A stretch of DNA of 64,000 nt from an uncultured Bacteroidales bacterium. Its GTDB lineage: Bacteria > Bacteroidota > Bacteroidia > Bacteroidales > Paludibacteraceae. Shown here piece by piece: positions 1 through 8,071 of this stretch; position 1 is the first letter of the stretch, and each line of letters starts with the position of its first letter. A model generated the notes under the pieces. It made no database searches. It was not told where the DNA came from and saw only the letters and a list, made by a program, of their open reading frames with translations. Position numbers and translations under genes: made by a program. The stretch lies in the NCBI GenBank assembly GCA_902799705.1, contig CADCBP010000001.1, positions 45,389 to 109,388 on the forward strand, read 5' to 3'.

Positions 1-1925
1 ACGCGCAGGTTGCCTTTACCGGAACAAGTGACGGATAACTTGCCGTTCGTAATGGTCTTGGTGTCTCCTGTGACGCAATCAACATACGTGCCGTTGAGGA
101 TTCCGGAGAAGGTGGCGTTTCCGCTGATGCAGACGAGGGCATAGCTGTCTGTCGTAGCGTCCGTATAACGGCGTTTGAAGGCAAAAGAGCCCGAACAACC
201 CTCCACGGAGTACTGACCTTTACGGAGAGCGGGCACAGCCATACGGATCTTGCTCAAACGCCGGATATGTTGCGCGAGCGGATGAGAGAGAGAGGTCGCG
301 AGGTTACCCGTCGCATCGCTGTATTCCGCAAAATCGGTGGTGTGAACAGTACCCTTTATATATCCGCCGAAATAGGCACGTCCGGAGTTCTGCAGGGCGA
401 TATTCGTACCTTCGTCAATGCGTTTGCCTTTCTGAAACTCCACTTCCGAGCCATAGAAGATACAGGGGATACCACGATGGGTGAACATCAGCGACAGATT
501 CTCCGCCCAGGTGTCCTGCGGCTTGGAGAAGCGCTCGAACTGCACCTCGTCCGGCGCGTAGTCGTGAGAGTCCACATAGACCACGTTCCACGTCGCGTCG
601 TTATAATATTTGTCGTTGGACGGATTGGCGATGTTCCATGCCTGGCCTGCGCTGGCGAAGTTCCAGTGTACCGGGAAGTCGATGACATGCAAGCCGGAAG
701 CTTTGGAGTAGTCGGGTGTATGGTATTCATTGCCGATGAGCAGGGCGTTGTTCGAGGTCGGCCGGGTCGCTAATCCGCCGTAATCGTCCTCGGCCTGCTG
801 CCAGACGGATTGCCAGTTGGTGTGCGAGGTGCATGGCGAGCCCTCCATCTCCACGAGTTTGTCCCATGAAGCGGCGTTGTTATCCCAATCATAACTCTTC
901 GACTCCGCCCAGGTATAATAGAACGGCGAGAGGTTGGCATGCTCGCGGTAGAGGATGGAACTGTAGCGCGCGCACACTTCCGCGAACATATAGAACGGCG
1001 TGCCGCCGCGTTTGTCTTTCGCCGCTTCTCCCGCCGCGATGAAAGCAGGGATAAAGGCGTTGTTGAAGGACAGACGGGGTATATGACCGCCGGTGTCGAT
1101 ACGGAAACCGTCTACGCCCATATTGATGAAAGAGGTGTAACACTTTATCAGGTACTCATAGACGGCAGGGTTCTCCGTATTGAGGTCCACGCAGTCGCCG
1201 GCGATCTGGAAGAACCAGCGGTTGGGCTCGTCCCAGTTGCCGTGCGCGAAATGATGCCAGTAGTTATGGGAGTCGTAGTTCTTTTTCTGTCCGTTCTCAT
1301 CGGATGAATTCTTCATCTTCGACAGCCGCGCCGCATACTGCTTTCCGGCATCAAGCGAGAGGTAGTTATCGGGCAGTAAGCCGCCGTCTTTCCGGGTGAA
1401 AGGCACCATGCAGTCGAGCGACGACTGATCGGCATTCGGGTCGCGGTCGAAGAGATGACAGAAGTTCGCCTCGCCGAAATTACCCGTGTGATTAAGAACG
1501 ATATCCAGGATGATCTTCATTCCCCGCGCGTGGGCTTCGTCGATGACCGTTTGAAAAGAGACGCCCTCGGACTCATGGCGATGGTCCACTTTGGAGAAAT
1601 CGTGCGCATGGTAGCCGTGGTAGTCATATCCGGACGCGTTCTCCACGATGGGGGTGATCCATATCGCTGTAAAACCGAGTGCTTTGATATAATCCATCTT
1701 CTCGATCAGGCCTTTGAAATCACCGCGCCACGCGGGGTCGCCGGCGTTCTTGGCCTGATTGTCCCAACACTGTGTGTTGTTCGACGGGTCGCCGTCATAG
1801 AAACGCGTAGGCAGCAGAAAATAGATCTGCTCGTCACGAAAATCCGTACGTGAAGGATAGGAGGTAGCCGCCGAGGTGGTTGCTGCAAGCAAGACGGCAA
1901 CGATGCCACAAAAGAATTTTCTCAT
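1..1925 (-). CDS. Secreted GH13 alpha-amylase, truncated by window edge
   Basis: The minus strand is open from an ATG at 1925 to the left edge; no stop is reached, so the C-terminus lies outside. A signal peptide (MRKFFCGIVAVLLAATTSAA) is followed by a GH13 catalytic barrel. The usual GH13 regions are visible: DIVLNH near residue 141, GFRID with the nucleophile Asp near 277, FAEV with the acid/base Glu near 316, and VDSHD with the third Asp near 455. It should hydrolyse alpha-1,4-glucans (starch, glycogen) outside the cytoplasm. It is divergent from the secreted-protein/SusD pair at 2025-5740, with a spacer of about 100 bases. All three catalytic acids are present, so it is probably active. 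Confidence 0.93.
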   Translation of the reverse strand, partial: MRKFFCGIVAVLLAATTSAATSYPSRTDFRDEQIYFLLPTRFYDGDPSNNTQCWDNQAKNAGDPAWRGDFKGLIEKMDYIKALGFTAIWITPIVENASGYDYHGYHAHDFSKVDHRHESEGVSFQTVIDEAHARGMKIILDIVLNHTGNFGEANFCHLFDRDPNADQSSLDCMVPFTRKDGGLLPDNYLSLDAGKQYAARLSKMKNSSDENGQKKNYDSHNYWHHFAHGNWDEPNRWFFQIAGDCVDLNTENPAVYEYLIKCYTSFINMGVDGFRIDTGGHIPRLSFNNAFIPAFIAAGEAAKDKRGGTPFYMFAEVCARYSSILYREHANLSPFYYTWAESKSYDWDNNAASWDKLVEMEGSPCTSHTNWQSVWQQAEDDYGGLATRPTSNNALLIGNEYHTPDYSKASGLHVIDFPVHWNFASAGQAWNIANPSNDKYYNDATWNVVYVDSHDYAPDEVQFERFSKPQDTWAENLSLMFTHRGIPCIFYGSEVEFQKGKRIDEGTNIALQNSGRAYFGGYIKGTVHTTDFAEYSDATGNLATSLSHPLAQHIRRLSKIRMAVPALRKGQYSVEGCSGSFAFKRRYTDATTDSYALVCISGNATFSGILNGTYVDCVTGDTKTITNGKLSVTCSGKGNLR

Positions 1926-2024
1926 GGTACTCAATATTTTATGCGCTGCAAAGGTTGAGAGTTATAAAACAAACAAATACTAACTATTATAAGTTGCGCC
2001 CGACACGAAAAAGGGCAATTGCAT

Positions 2025-2477
2025 ATGAAACAAAAACTACTACTTTTGGTAGCATTGATGTTCGGTTTGAGCATCTATGCGGAGAACCTGGTTATTCAGA
2101 CCATGAATCAACAGGAGAAAAGGCAGGCGCTGGAGTCTTTCGGACGCCTGGAGTTTGATCACAATCAGCAAGAGGTACGGCTCGTCCTCAAGGATGGCTC
2201 CGTAGCGGAGATTTACAGTCTCGATGCAGTGCACAAGATCTTCTTCTCGAATGAGACACAAGACCTCGATGCTATCCATGGAGGATTGACTATCGATGTG
2301 AGAGACAACGAACTGATTGTCAAGGATTTGGAGGAACCGATTATGCTGCGCGTGATTGACGCGAGTGGCAAAGTGCTGCTGACGCAGAAAGGTGTGTCGA
2401 TAGGCGTTTCGTCCTTGCCGACGGGCGTATATCTGCTCCAATGCAATAAAGGGATTGTTAAATTTATTAAGAAATGA
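2025..2477 (+). CDS. Small secreted protein with T9SS-like C-terminal tail
   Basis: The protein has about 150 residues. The ATG at 2025 is preferred to the in-frame TTG at 2019 because it starts a clean signal peptide (MKQKLLLLVALMFGLSIYAE). The middle carries a short 'VRLVLKDG...AVHKIFFS' pattern common in Bacteroidales secreted proteins. The last 50 residues look like a Por-secretion (type IX) sorting domain: 'VIDASGKVLL', then 'LPTGVYLL', and a basic end 'KFIKK'. Its stop overlaps the start of the SusD-like gene (ATGA), so the two are probably translationally coupled. The molecular function is unknown. Confidence 0.75.
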   Translation: MKQKLLLLVALMFGLSIYAENLVIQTMNQQEKRQALESFGRLEFDHNQQEVRLVLKDGSVAEIYSLDAVHKIFFSNETQDLDAIHGGLTIDVRDNELIVKDLEEPIMLRVIDASGKVLLTQKGVSIGVSSLPTGVYLLQCNKGIVKFIKK

Positions 2478-5400
2478 GTACTATGAAACGATTCTTTACG
2501 ATATGTATCGCAGCGCTGTTGGCTGCAGCTTCTTTTGCGCAAGTTAACTTATGGCGCACGGACGGTTATCTGACGCAATTTGAGAAAGCTACGCTGGATA
2601 GCTTCACAATCAGTATGATTAACCCCTATACGGTACAAGAACGTCAGATAGAGTTTTATCATACCCCTACGGGCGAAACGCGGGATATGTTCGACCTGAT
2701 GAAAGCATATGGCTTGGTGTTCGCTTCTACGCGCGCAGATGATTTCGGACAGCCAGCCGCGTGCCTCTATATAGAATCCCGAGGACAGGATTTTATTGGT
2801 GCGGAAACTGTTTATAACTGGTTCTCGGCATGGCAAGATCCCAATGACTGGGCGAAAACCAATTATGCAGCATGTAAAGTGGTGTGGTGGACCTGCTATA
2901 CACCTATCTTGGCGGCGAACTACGTGATTGCTACGCGCACCAGCGGTAGCAAAGACGACAACTATGCCGTTGCGCAAGCGAAAGCGATGCGTGCGTTCGA
3001 GTATATGCAATTGGCGCAAGGCTACCAAGTGGCGTATAACGAGAGCAGTCTCAATCTGCCTTGCGTACCGCTGGTACTGGATACCATTTACAGCAATCTG
3101 ATACTTGGCCAAGAGCCGGCTACCGTAGCGCAGGTGTATGCACAGATCAAAACGGATTTGGACGCGGCATGTACTAACTTAGAGGGTTACGTGCGCCCGA
3201 GTAAGCATGTCATCAACCAAGCCGTAGCATACGGTTTGCGTGCGCGCTATAACCTCTTGGTGCATAATTACAATCAGGCTGCTGCGGATGCCGAGCAGGC
3301 ATTGTTACTCTCCGGCGCTACCCCCCTCTCCATCGAAGAGGCGAACAAACCCGGATTTACGGATGCCAGCACACATAATGTGCTCTGGGCAAACATCATT
3401 AACGAGGAAGACGCTGTTATACAAGCAGGTGATGAGGCTGCTATTAACAACTGGGTATCTCACATGTCCACCTTATACCAACAAGGTTATACAGGTGTAG
3501 GTGCTACCCGCTCTATTGCCAGTGCGCTCTATAATGAGATTCCTGCCTCCGACGTCCGTAAGGGATGGTGGTTAAATGAGAATCTCGAATCTCCGCTGCT
3601 TGACGCTCCAGGTTATAATGCAGCAAAAGCCGCCATTCAGAGTAAGGCCGAGAATGTTTATGTGAATGTCAAGTTCGGTACAGGAGACGGAACGACAAGT
3701 GGTAGAGCAGCTGCAGCGGGAGATTGGATTATGATGCGAGCAGAGGAACTGATTCTCCTTCGCGCAGAGGCACTGGCTCGCGCAGGTAAAGACGGCGCAT
3801 CGGTTCTCAGCAATTTTGTAAAGACCTACCGTGATCCGAATTATGACATCAATGCGCACGGGTTATCTGTCGCCGATGAGATCTGGTGGCAGCGTCGCGT
3901 GGAGTTATGGGGAGAAGGTTTTGGCTATTTTGACCTTATGCGTCTTCGTAAGGGCATTACGCGTACTAACTCTTCCAACTGGCCGTCTGCATGGCAGGTA
4001 GATCTGTCCGCTGATGATGAGCGTCTCCCGCTTCTCTCCCCCACCAAAGCTGAAAACTACAAAGTGCTGGCGGTGTGGCGGAATGGCGAAAAGGACCTCT
4101 ATAACACCTCCTATATCACGATCGATCGCGTGGACAGTATCACGTTGGGTGAGGCCCGAGAGAGGGACGAAGTACTAATATCTTACATGACCGTAAACAA
4201 GAAATATCACCCCAGTAGCGAAACCTTTACGCGCTCGTTCTTAGAAGGAAAAATGGGCGAGTTATACGACACGGTGATGATTGAATTTTTCCGCACCCAT
4301 AATGTCATCAATCCGATTACCGTACCGCTTATCATCGAGGCCGATCCGGTCTTTGCGGGAACAGCCTTCCCTGAGTCTATATCATTCGAAGGCGGATTTT
4401 TGGGAGAGAGGGGCACAGGTTACATCGATACGTCGTTTGTGGTCCATCTGAATGAATTGCCGGTAGGTACCTATCAGTTCACGATCACTATCCCCGATGA
4501 GTATTATTACCCGGGAACCACCTATTCCGGCAGCCAGTCTATTACTTATCAGATTATCGTAAAAGAACCCGATGAGTGGGACGAAGCGGAGATCCGCACC
4601 GGTGTGTTCGTTGACCAGACCGTCGGCCCGGCATTCGGTCTGTCTGCGTATGCTTGGTACGTTAAATATCAGGTAGTTGAACAACCGGATGGTTCACAGA
4701 AGATTCGTATCCACAACCCCTATGCAAGCGTTGCTACTAGCCAGGATGCAGATGGTATCTTTGATGGTAACCCATGGACTGAGGAAGGCGATGTAGATAA
4801 GTCGAGACCGTTCAATTTCGATCTCCTTGTATCTAAAGAAGGTGAGGTTACATTCCCGGACCTCCGTACCTACCTTGGTATAGGATGGAGTGACTATACG
4901 GAACAGTGCTTCGTTGACTACGCTCGCGGAAGGGGCACCGCAGGTACCTATGGTAGATTTGAGAGCGAGAAAGGCAAGATCATCTTCGATGCACAGGATA
5001 ATTCAATGCTCTTTGGCGCCGAAGGTAAACTCTATAGCATTCAAGCGAACTTCCTGTTCTATCTGAGCAAGGATGCTTTCATGGCAGATAAGGAGGAACC
5101 GGTGGTTGTTGACGCGGACATTACCACCTACGAAGGAAACTGGACCATCAAGGGCTTTGATGCCAACGAGGGAGGAGAGGTTCCCGTAAGCGTAAGCGCA
5201 AACGTAACGGTAACCAGCTACACAGATGAGAAAGGTCAATACTATGCGATAGAAGGACTCTATCCGAATATGCCGGTAGTATATGGTGTATTCGATGAAG
5301 AGACGCACAAGTTCCTTATTCAACCTACCCAGAGTGATCCTGTTGACATTGAAGGAACGAGTTATGTTCCTCACTTGTATATGTTTGACACGAACTTTAA

Positions 5401-5740
5401 CCTCTCCACTTCTATCACTCTGGATATTGTTCCGGGCGAAGGCGGTACTCTGGTAACGGATGAGAGTAGCGCGGCAGTCGGATTCCTCGTTGTGTACGTT
5501 AATCCGGCAGATCAGAGCGATTACAAATTCGGCGATGGTATGTTCGATATCTCGTTCGAGCCGGCTAACGCAGGTGCTCCGGTACGCAAGGCTGCAGGCA
5601 TTCCTGCTAAGGTTGCTAAACGCAACGGCAAACAGTCGATTCCGGCACGCGAGATGATAGTAAAGCGTCCGGCAAAGGAGCTTGTTAAAAAGAATATCCG
5701 CCTATTAAACAGCAACAAGGAATTTCAAAAAAATGAATAA
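2474..5740 (+). CDS. SusD/RagB-like protein fused to a long C-terminal extension
   Basis: This 1088-residue protein begins with a signal peptide ending near SFAQ. There is no lipobox cysteine, unlike typical SusD lipoproteins. Residues of about 60-520 resemble SusD/RagB: 'IESRGQDF', 'VWWTCYTPI', 'AKAMRAFEYMQLAQGY', 'PATVAQVYAQI', and the closing 'RRVELWGEGFGYFDLMRLRKG'. The remaining 550 residues look like SusE-type or Ig-like beta domains, with a basic tail. The short motif 'VDSITLG' after the SusD part resembles 'LDSFTIS' at the N-terminus. SusD proteins bind glycans at the outer membrane beside a SusC porin, but no susC is adjacent. The ATGA overlap favours the start at 2474; an ATG at 2483 is an alternative. 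Confidence 0.8.
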   Translation: MSTMKRFFTICIAALLAAASFAQVNLWRTDGYLTQFEKATLDSFTISMINPYTVQERQIEFYHTPTGETRDMFDLMKAYGLVFASTRADDFGQPAACLYIESRGQDFIGAETVYNWFSAWQDPNDWAKTNYAACKVVWWTCYTPILAANYVIATRTSGSKDDNYAVAQAKAMRAFEYMQLAQGYQVAYNESSLNLPCVPLVLDTIYSNLILGQEPATVAQVYAQIKTDLDAACTNLEGYVRPSKHVINQAVAYGLRARYNLLVHNYNQAAADAEQALLLSGATPLSIEEANKPGFTDASTHNVLWANIINEEDAVIQAGDEAAINNWVSHMSTLYQQGYTGVGATRSIASALYNEIPASDVRKGWWLNENLESPLLDAPGYNAAKAAIQSKAENVYVNVKFGTGDGTTSGRAAAAGDWIMMRAEELILLRAEALARAGKDGASVLSNFVKTYRDPNYDINAHGLSVADEIWWQRRVELWGEGFGYFDLMRLRKGITRTNSSNWPSAWQVDLSADDERLPLLSPTKAENYKVLAVWRNGEKDLYNTSYITIDRVDSITLGEARERDEVLISYMTVNKKYHPSSETFTRSFLEGKMGELYDTVMIEFFRTHNVINPITVPLIIEADPVFAGTAFPESISFEGGFLGERGTGYIDTSFVVHLNELPVGTYQFTITIPDEYYYPGTTYSGSQSITYQIIVKEPDEWDEAEIRTGVFVDQTVGPAFGLSAYAWYVKYQVVEQPDGSQKIRIHNPYASVATSQDADGIFDGNPWTEEGDVDKSRPFNFDLLVSKEGEVTFPDLRTYLGIGWSDYTEQCFVDYARGRGTAGTYGRFESEKGKIIFDAQDNSMLFGAEGKLYSIQANFLFYLSKDAFMADKEEPVVVDADITTYEGNWTIKGFDANEGGEVPVSVSANVTVTSYTDEKGQYYAIEGLYPNMPVVYGVFDEETHKFLIQPTQSDPVDIEGTSYVPHLYMFDTNFNLSTSITLDIVPGEGGTLVTDESSAAVGFLVVYVNPADQSDYKFGDGMFDISFEPANAGAPVRKAAGIPAKVAKRNGKQSIPAREMIVKRPAKELVKKNIRLLNSNKEFQKNE

Positions 5741-5778
5741 GTAATCTCATAAATGATTCCGAAAAAATCCCGCATAAA

Positions 5779-5810
5779 TTTGCATATGTGGGATTTTTTT
5801 CGTACCTTTG
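5779..5810 (+). promoter_or_regulatory. Bacteroidetes-type promoter
   Basis: TTTG at 5779-5782 and TACCTTTG at 5803-5810, separated by 20 bases. No long ORF follows within 290 bases; the nearest downstream structure is the hairpin at 5894-5926. Confidence 0.65.
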
Positions 5811-5816
5811 CACCCA

Positions 5817-5927
5817 AATTGAGAAGTAAACTTCCTTCTTCTCAATGGACATGGACATATTGCAGACATTCAACCGCCCTTCTCGGACACAACGATAAAA
5901 ACTCGACTACGCATCGAGTTTTTATCA
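5817..5927 (+). ncRNA. Candidate short transcript (sRNA or leader) between promoter and hairpin
   Basis: Transcription from the promoter at 5779-5810 would start near 5817 and meet a perfect hairpin at 5894-5926, giving an RNA of about 110 nt. It has an upstream inverted repeat (ATTGAGAAG with CTTCTCAAT) and a 16-codon ORF starting at 5845 (MDMDILQTFN...) whose TAA lies inside the hairpin. It could be a small RNA or a peptide-coding leader. The evidence is pattern only. Confidence 0.35.
5894..5926 (+). terminator. Perfect 13-bp inverted repeat, terminator-like
   Basis: GATAAAAACTCGA (5894-5906) and its exact complement TCGAGTTTTTATC (5914-5926) enclose a 7-base loop. The A-run on the left arm and T-run on the right arm could terminate on either strand. 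Confidence 0.55.
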
Positions 5928-5948
5928 ACATTTAAAGAAGTGTAAAGG

Positions 5949-5990
5949 GGGTGATTACGGGGTGATTACGGGGTCGTTACTGCGTGATTA
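5949..5990. repeat. 11-bp tandem repeat, about 3.8 copies
   Basis: GGGTGATTACG is repeated twice exactly (5949-5970), then twice imperfectly up to 5990, in the gap between the SusD-like gene and the gene at 6116. Confidence 0.7.
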
Positions 5991-6115
5991 GGAGGATATT
6001 CAGCCCGGATGAACACGGGGTTTGCACAAGAAACTGCCAAAAATTGCCAAGAACTGACAAATTGACATAACGTGCTGATGTTCAATAATATATACTACAA
6101 AAATCGTGCCAAAAT

Positions 6116-6610
6116 ATGACCAAAATTAAGTTTTATGCCCCCGTAAAAGAAATGAACGGGGAATTCGAAAAAGGAAGCGGTATTATTATGCGAAAAAAGA
6201 AATACCGCGCGCCGAACGGGAAAGTCCTTAAAGAGGGCGCTCAAGAGTCCTATAAGATTGTCAATCCCCGCGATTATGAGAAAAATCCACCCCAAGGAGC
6301 CGAGTTGGCAAACATCCGGCTCTTTGCTCAGACCAAACAACTCTCCTCCGACATCATCAACTCTGTCAGAATCACGGATGAGGAACTCACCGCGATGAGC
6401 GCCGAAGAGCGTGAACACATCATGAATCTGCGCGCAGAATTAGAGCATTACCGCAAACGTTTCTATGCCCAGTTCAAACAACCCGATCCCGAAGCGCCGT
6501 TCGAGAAGAAATTACGCCCGGGAGCCAGTGTTCTCCGCCGAAAGCAATATGCAAAGCTGGACAACTTCATCCAAGCTATCATCCGCGAGAAACAGAAAAA
6601 TAATACCTAA
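6116..6610 (+). CDS. Hypothetical protein, possible paralogue of the 59.8-60.5 kb genes
   Basis: This is a basic, soluble-looking 164-residue protein without a signal peptide or membrane segment. Its opening (KIKFYAPVKEMNGEF) resembles those of the proteins at 59794 (EAPFTAFSGKVCK) and 60122 (FEDPVHHISGKISK). All three then have a basic stretch, a segment with N and P ('IVNPRDYEKNPP' here), and 'AELANIRLF' or an equivalent 'ELARQSKF'. The three therefore appear to form one small family. Function is unknown. It lies 190 bases after the hairpin at 5894, with no clear promoter immediately upstream. Confidence 0.65.
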   Translation: MTKIKFYAPVKEMNGEFEKGSGIIMRKKKYRAPNGKVLKEGAQESYKIVNPRDYEKNPPQGAELANIRLFAQTKQLSSDIINSVRITDEELTAMSAEEREHIMNLRAELEHYRKRFYAQFKQPDPEAPFEKKLRPGASVLRRKQYAKLDNFIQAIIREKQKNNT

Positions 6611-6613
6611 CTC

Positions 6614-6643
6614 TTGCATATGTCAAAAAAAGCAGTATCTTTG
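6614..6643 (+). promoter_or_regulatory. Bacteroidetes-type promoter for the DUF4143 ATPase
   Basis: TTG at 6614-6616 is followed by CATATG and an A-run, then AGCAG directly before TATCTTTG (6636-6643). The ATPase start lies about 60 bases downstream. Confidence 0.7.
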
Positions 6644-6704
6644 CGGCGGATTTGAGAAAATCGTATAGGAGATTTGAGAATTTTGCAATACTAATTTGAA
6701 AATT

Positions 6705-7892
6705 ATGGCATTCCAAAGAAAACAATTTGACATCGTGCTTGGGCGCATTAAGGAGCCACGCGGGAAGATACAAATGGTTATCGGTCCTCGGCAGGTAGGT
6801 AAGTCCACGCTTATGGATCAGGTATTGGAGCAATGTCCGATACCCTACACCTTGGCGAAGGCGGACAATGTAGATCCGAATGACCTTAATTGGATTAAGC
6901 GCGTGTGGGAGTCCGCACGCGGGACGATGGTGGTCAAGAAGCAGACCGAACACTTACTGGTGATAGACGAGATACAAAAGATCCTTCATTGGAGCGATGC
7001 CGTCAAAGAGGAATGGGATTGGGATTGCACGAACAAGTTGCAACTCAAAGTGGTGTTGTTGGGTTCGTCGCGTCTGATGATTCAGACAGGTTTGAACGAA
7101 TCGCTTGCTGGTCGTTTTGAACTGATACGTATGGGACATTGGACGTTGGCGGAGATGCGTGAGGCGTTCGGGTTCTCATTGGATCAGTATATATACTTCG
7201 GCGGTTACCCCGGTTCTGCACAGTTCGTGAACGATGAAACGCGTTGGAAGCGGTATATCAAAGACAGTATCATCACTCCGGCAATGGAAAAAGATATCAA
7301 ACTGACCGCCAATATCTATAAGCCGATATTGATGAAGCGCCTTTTCCACTTGAGTTGTGCGTATTCGGCAATGGAGTTGTCGCTGAACAAGATGCTCGGG
7401 CAGTTGCAAGATGCCGGTAATGTGACAACTTTGGCGAACTATCTGGATGTATTGGGACAATGCCAGTTGGTGTGCGGATTGCAAAAGTATGCCAATGACG
7501 ATGCACGTAAGTATAACTCGTCCCCAAAGTATCAGGTGTTCAACAATGCACTCTTGACCGCCAACCATCGCGGTAAGTTCGAGGCCGTCCGTACGGATGC
7601 AGACTTGTGGGGCAGATGGATGGAATCGGCTATTGGCGCACATTTGATGAGTGCGGCGAAAGAAGAGGATTACCAAGTGTTCTATTGGCGTGAGCGAGAC
7701 AATGAAGTAGATTTCATCGTAGCTACGGACGATGGGTGTGTTGCGTTTGAAGTGAAGAGCGGCAGACGCAAGATGAATAGCGGAATGAAAGAATTCGTGA
7801 AGGCTTTTAAACCCTTGCACTCCTATATCATTGGAACAGGCGGCATCAGTTTCGAGGACTTCCTGCAAACGGATGTAACGGATTGGTTATAA
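6705..7892 (+). CDS. ATP-binding protein, AAA_14/DUF4143 family
   Basis: This 395-residue protein begins MAFQRK; the ATG at 6705 is chosen over an in-frame TTG at 6696. Walker A is 'GPRQVGKST' near residue 24 and Walker B is 'LLVIDEIQK' near residue 84. 'VVLLGSSRLM' (sensor-like) and 'FGGYPGS' follow. The C-terminal part is of DUF4143 type, with 'DNEVDFIVATDDG' and 'FEVKSGR', a D-(x)n-E-x-K arrangement like a PD-(D/E)XK fold. Family members are often accessory genes; the role is not established. A repeated stem-loop element follows directly. Confidence 0.88.
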   Translation: MAFQRKQFDIVLGRIKEPRGKIQMVIGPRQVGKSTLMDQVLEQCPIPYTLAKADNVDPNDLNWIKRVWESARGTMVVKKQTEHLLVIDEIQKILHWSDAVKEEWDWDCTNKLQLKVVLLGSSRLMIQTGLNESLAGRFELIRMGHWTLAEMREAFGFSLDQYIYFGGYPGSAQFVNDETRWKRYIKDSIITPAMEKDIKLTANIYKPILMKRLFHLSCAYSAMELSLNKMLGQLQDAGNVTTLANYLDVLGQCQLVCGLQKYANDDARKYNSSPKYQVFNNALLTANHRGKFEAVRTDADLWGRWMESAIGAHLMSAAKEEDYQVFYWRERDNEVDFIVATDDGCVAFEVKSGRRKMNSGMKEFVKAFKPLHSYIIGTGGISFEDFLQTDVTDWL

Positions 7893-7898
7893 AATACA

Positions 7899-7973
7899 AA
7901 AAATGCCGTAAAGGGAAATAAGGGCAGTGCTCGCAACGGCATAGACGGTTCACGGTAGCGTGAGCCGCTTTTT
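7899..7973 (+). repeat. Two-stem repeat element, copy 1 (terminator-like)
   Basis: A 75-base sequence that recurs at 11256-11330 with few changes. It has an outer stem (ATGCCGT with ACGGCAT) followed by a stem CGGTTCACG-GTAG-CGTGAGCCG and a T-run. The 3' part should terminate transcription from the ATPase gene. The conserved 5' part is not needed for that. Confidence 0.7.
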
Positions 7974-8017
7974 ATGCGTCCAAAATGTCCTAAAATGATT
8001 CAAAAAAGATTTTTTTC

Positions 8018-8048
8018 TTGCATATGTGCAAAAATTGTTGTAACTTTG
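8018..8048 (+). promoter_or_regulatory. Bacteroidetes-type promoter for the beta-helix protein
   Basis: TTG at 8018-8020 followed by CATATG, then TAACTTTG at 8041-8048, with a 20-base spacer. The gene start is about 20-40 bases downstream. Confidence 0.7.
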
Positions 8049-8071
8049 TAGCCATTTTTCGCGTGCAAACA

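Noticed and set aside
488-730. Short frames on both strands in 267-1853
   Set aside because: They are shadows of the alpha-amylase gene on the minus strand, whose frame is open from 1925 to the left edge.
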